Assembly (NCBI RefSeq): GCF_026013615.1
Contig: NZ_JAPDPI010000033.1
Location: 1 to 56,334, forward strand
Direction of reading: 5' to 3'
Origin: Plebeiibacterium marinum
Lineage (GTDB): Bacteria; Bacteroidota; Bacteroidia; Bacteroidales; Marinilabiliaceae
Length of the DNA: 56,334 bases
Below are positions 55,985 to 56,334 of the stretch, piece after piece (position 1 is the stretch's first letter; every line of letters begins with the position of its first letter). Position numbers and translations under genes: made by a program. The notes beneath the pieces were generated by a model. It saw only the letters and a program-made list of their open reading frames with translations. It was not told the origin of the DNA and did not search any database.

Positions 55985-56334
55985 GGAAATATCCTCAAGT
56001 GTTCAAAAAGAAATTTTTGTTATGATGGTAGCAGAACAGACTGGAATTAAATCGTGCTGGAAGCACAGTTCAACCTAGCCCCAGGTATCACCTGGGGTGT
56101 ATTGGATATGTCAATCAGCGTCCTGTAAGGACAGGTTAATAATTAATATCCATAAATTCTCTGTATTATACTCAATGTTATCTTCTTTTAGGAAAATTAA
56201 ATACTTATATTTAAAAGACAGGCTTTTGTAATGTCTTTCTTCAAAAATGAATGAGCTGTCCCTACAGGACGTTGATTACCTCCTTACATAACCCCATGCG
56301 TTGCATGGGGCTAGGATAAGCTGTGCTTTCAGCA
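55985..56334. other. Non-coding right flank
   Basis: No gene. After about 70 bp of plain sequence the rest is the paired REP-like element (56054-56334), which is cut by the window end. No terminator with a T-tract is seen directly after GH43. Confidence 0.6.
56054..56334. repeat. Inverted pair of REP-like triple-hairpin elements
   Basis: Left unit: hairpins A (gtgct-gga-agcac, 56054-56066), B (ccccaggt-atc-acctgggg, 56079-56097) and C (gtcct-gta-aggac, 56120-56132). The right unit has the same three in inverted order: C' (56258-56270), B' (ccccatgc-gtt-gcatgggg, 56292-56310) and A' (56323-56334, cut one base short). The flanks cctagcccc and tcaatcagcgtcctg also match. The two units enclose about 125 bp of AT-rich sequence. 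The design resembles REP/BIME elements mobilised by RAYT transposases; no transposase is present here. Confidence 0.75.

Overview
The window is a glycan-degradation island from a member of the Bacteroidota. The evidence is one SusC/SusD pair with an ECF sigma/FecR switch, a type IX secretion (Por) sorting domain on one protein, many SpII lipoproteins, TAnnTTTG-type -7 promoter boxes and little Shine-Dalgarno signal. Base composition is AT-rich. The gene content suggests a free-living, possibly marine, Bacteroidales/Marinilabiliales-like organism, but no taxonomic marker is present and this is inference.

Layout. 1-361 is non-coding repeat debris. 362-4396 (-) is a large MG2/plug-domain protein, probably outside the locus. 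4619-12618 (+) holds a GH2, a GH43 and a multidomain LamG/cadherin-like T9SS cargo. 13082-22136 (-) is the regulatory and uptake core: FecR, SusC, SusD, GH115, with the sigma gene 22399-22959 divergent from fecR. 23162-38202 (-) holds a GH43, a MORN-repeat lipoprotein, GH2, GH28, GH106, CE12, a GH105-CE12-GH43-like three-module enzyme and a sulfatase. 38515-51732 (+) holds GH105, CE12, a DUF4450-like protein, GH28, an MFS transporter, PL11, GH2 and a GH27 with two inserted NPCBM modules. 51971-55984 (+) holds GH35 and a second galactanase-like GH43. The right end is an inverted pair of REP-like elements.

How the genes fit together. PL11 would cut the rhamnogalacturonan-I (RG-I) backbone. CE12 enzymes would remove acetyl groups, GH105 would remove the unsaturated galacturonyl ends left by the lyase, and GH28 and GH106 would trim GalA and Rha. 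GH2, GH35, GH27 and GH43 would strip galactan, arabinogalactan and arabinose side chains. GH115 and the sulfatase point to glucuronate and sulfate decorations. The likely target is RG-I with (arabino)galactan side chains, perhaps from marine plants or algae. This comes from family knowledge and is not shown by the sequence.

The most notable non-coding signal lies in the 96-bp fecR-susC gap. There, the plus strand (antisense to susC) carries a perfect -7 box followed about 90 nt later by a hairpin with a T7 tail. The hairpin pairs fully only as plus-strand RNA. This looks like an antisense small RNA opposing the susC leader, in the position described for cis-encoded sRNAs of Bacteroides PULs. 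Other notable items are the three-module GH105-CE12-GH43-like enzyme, the GH27 with two CBMs inside its C-terminal domain, GH28 enzymes without the canonical GHG motif, a stand-alone DUF4450-like protein, a 93-bp palindrome and a 10-bp-phased repeat in a divergent promoter.
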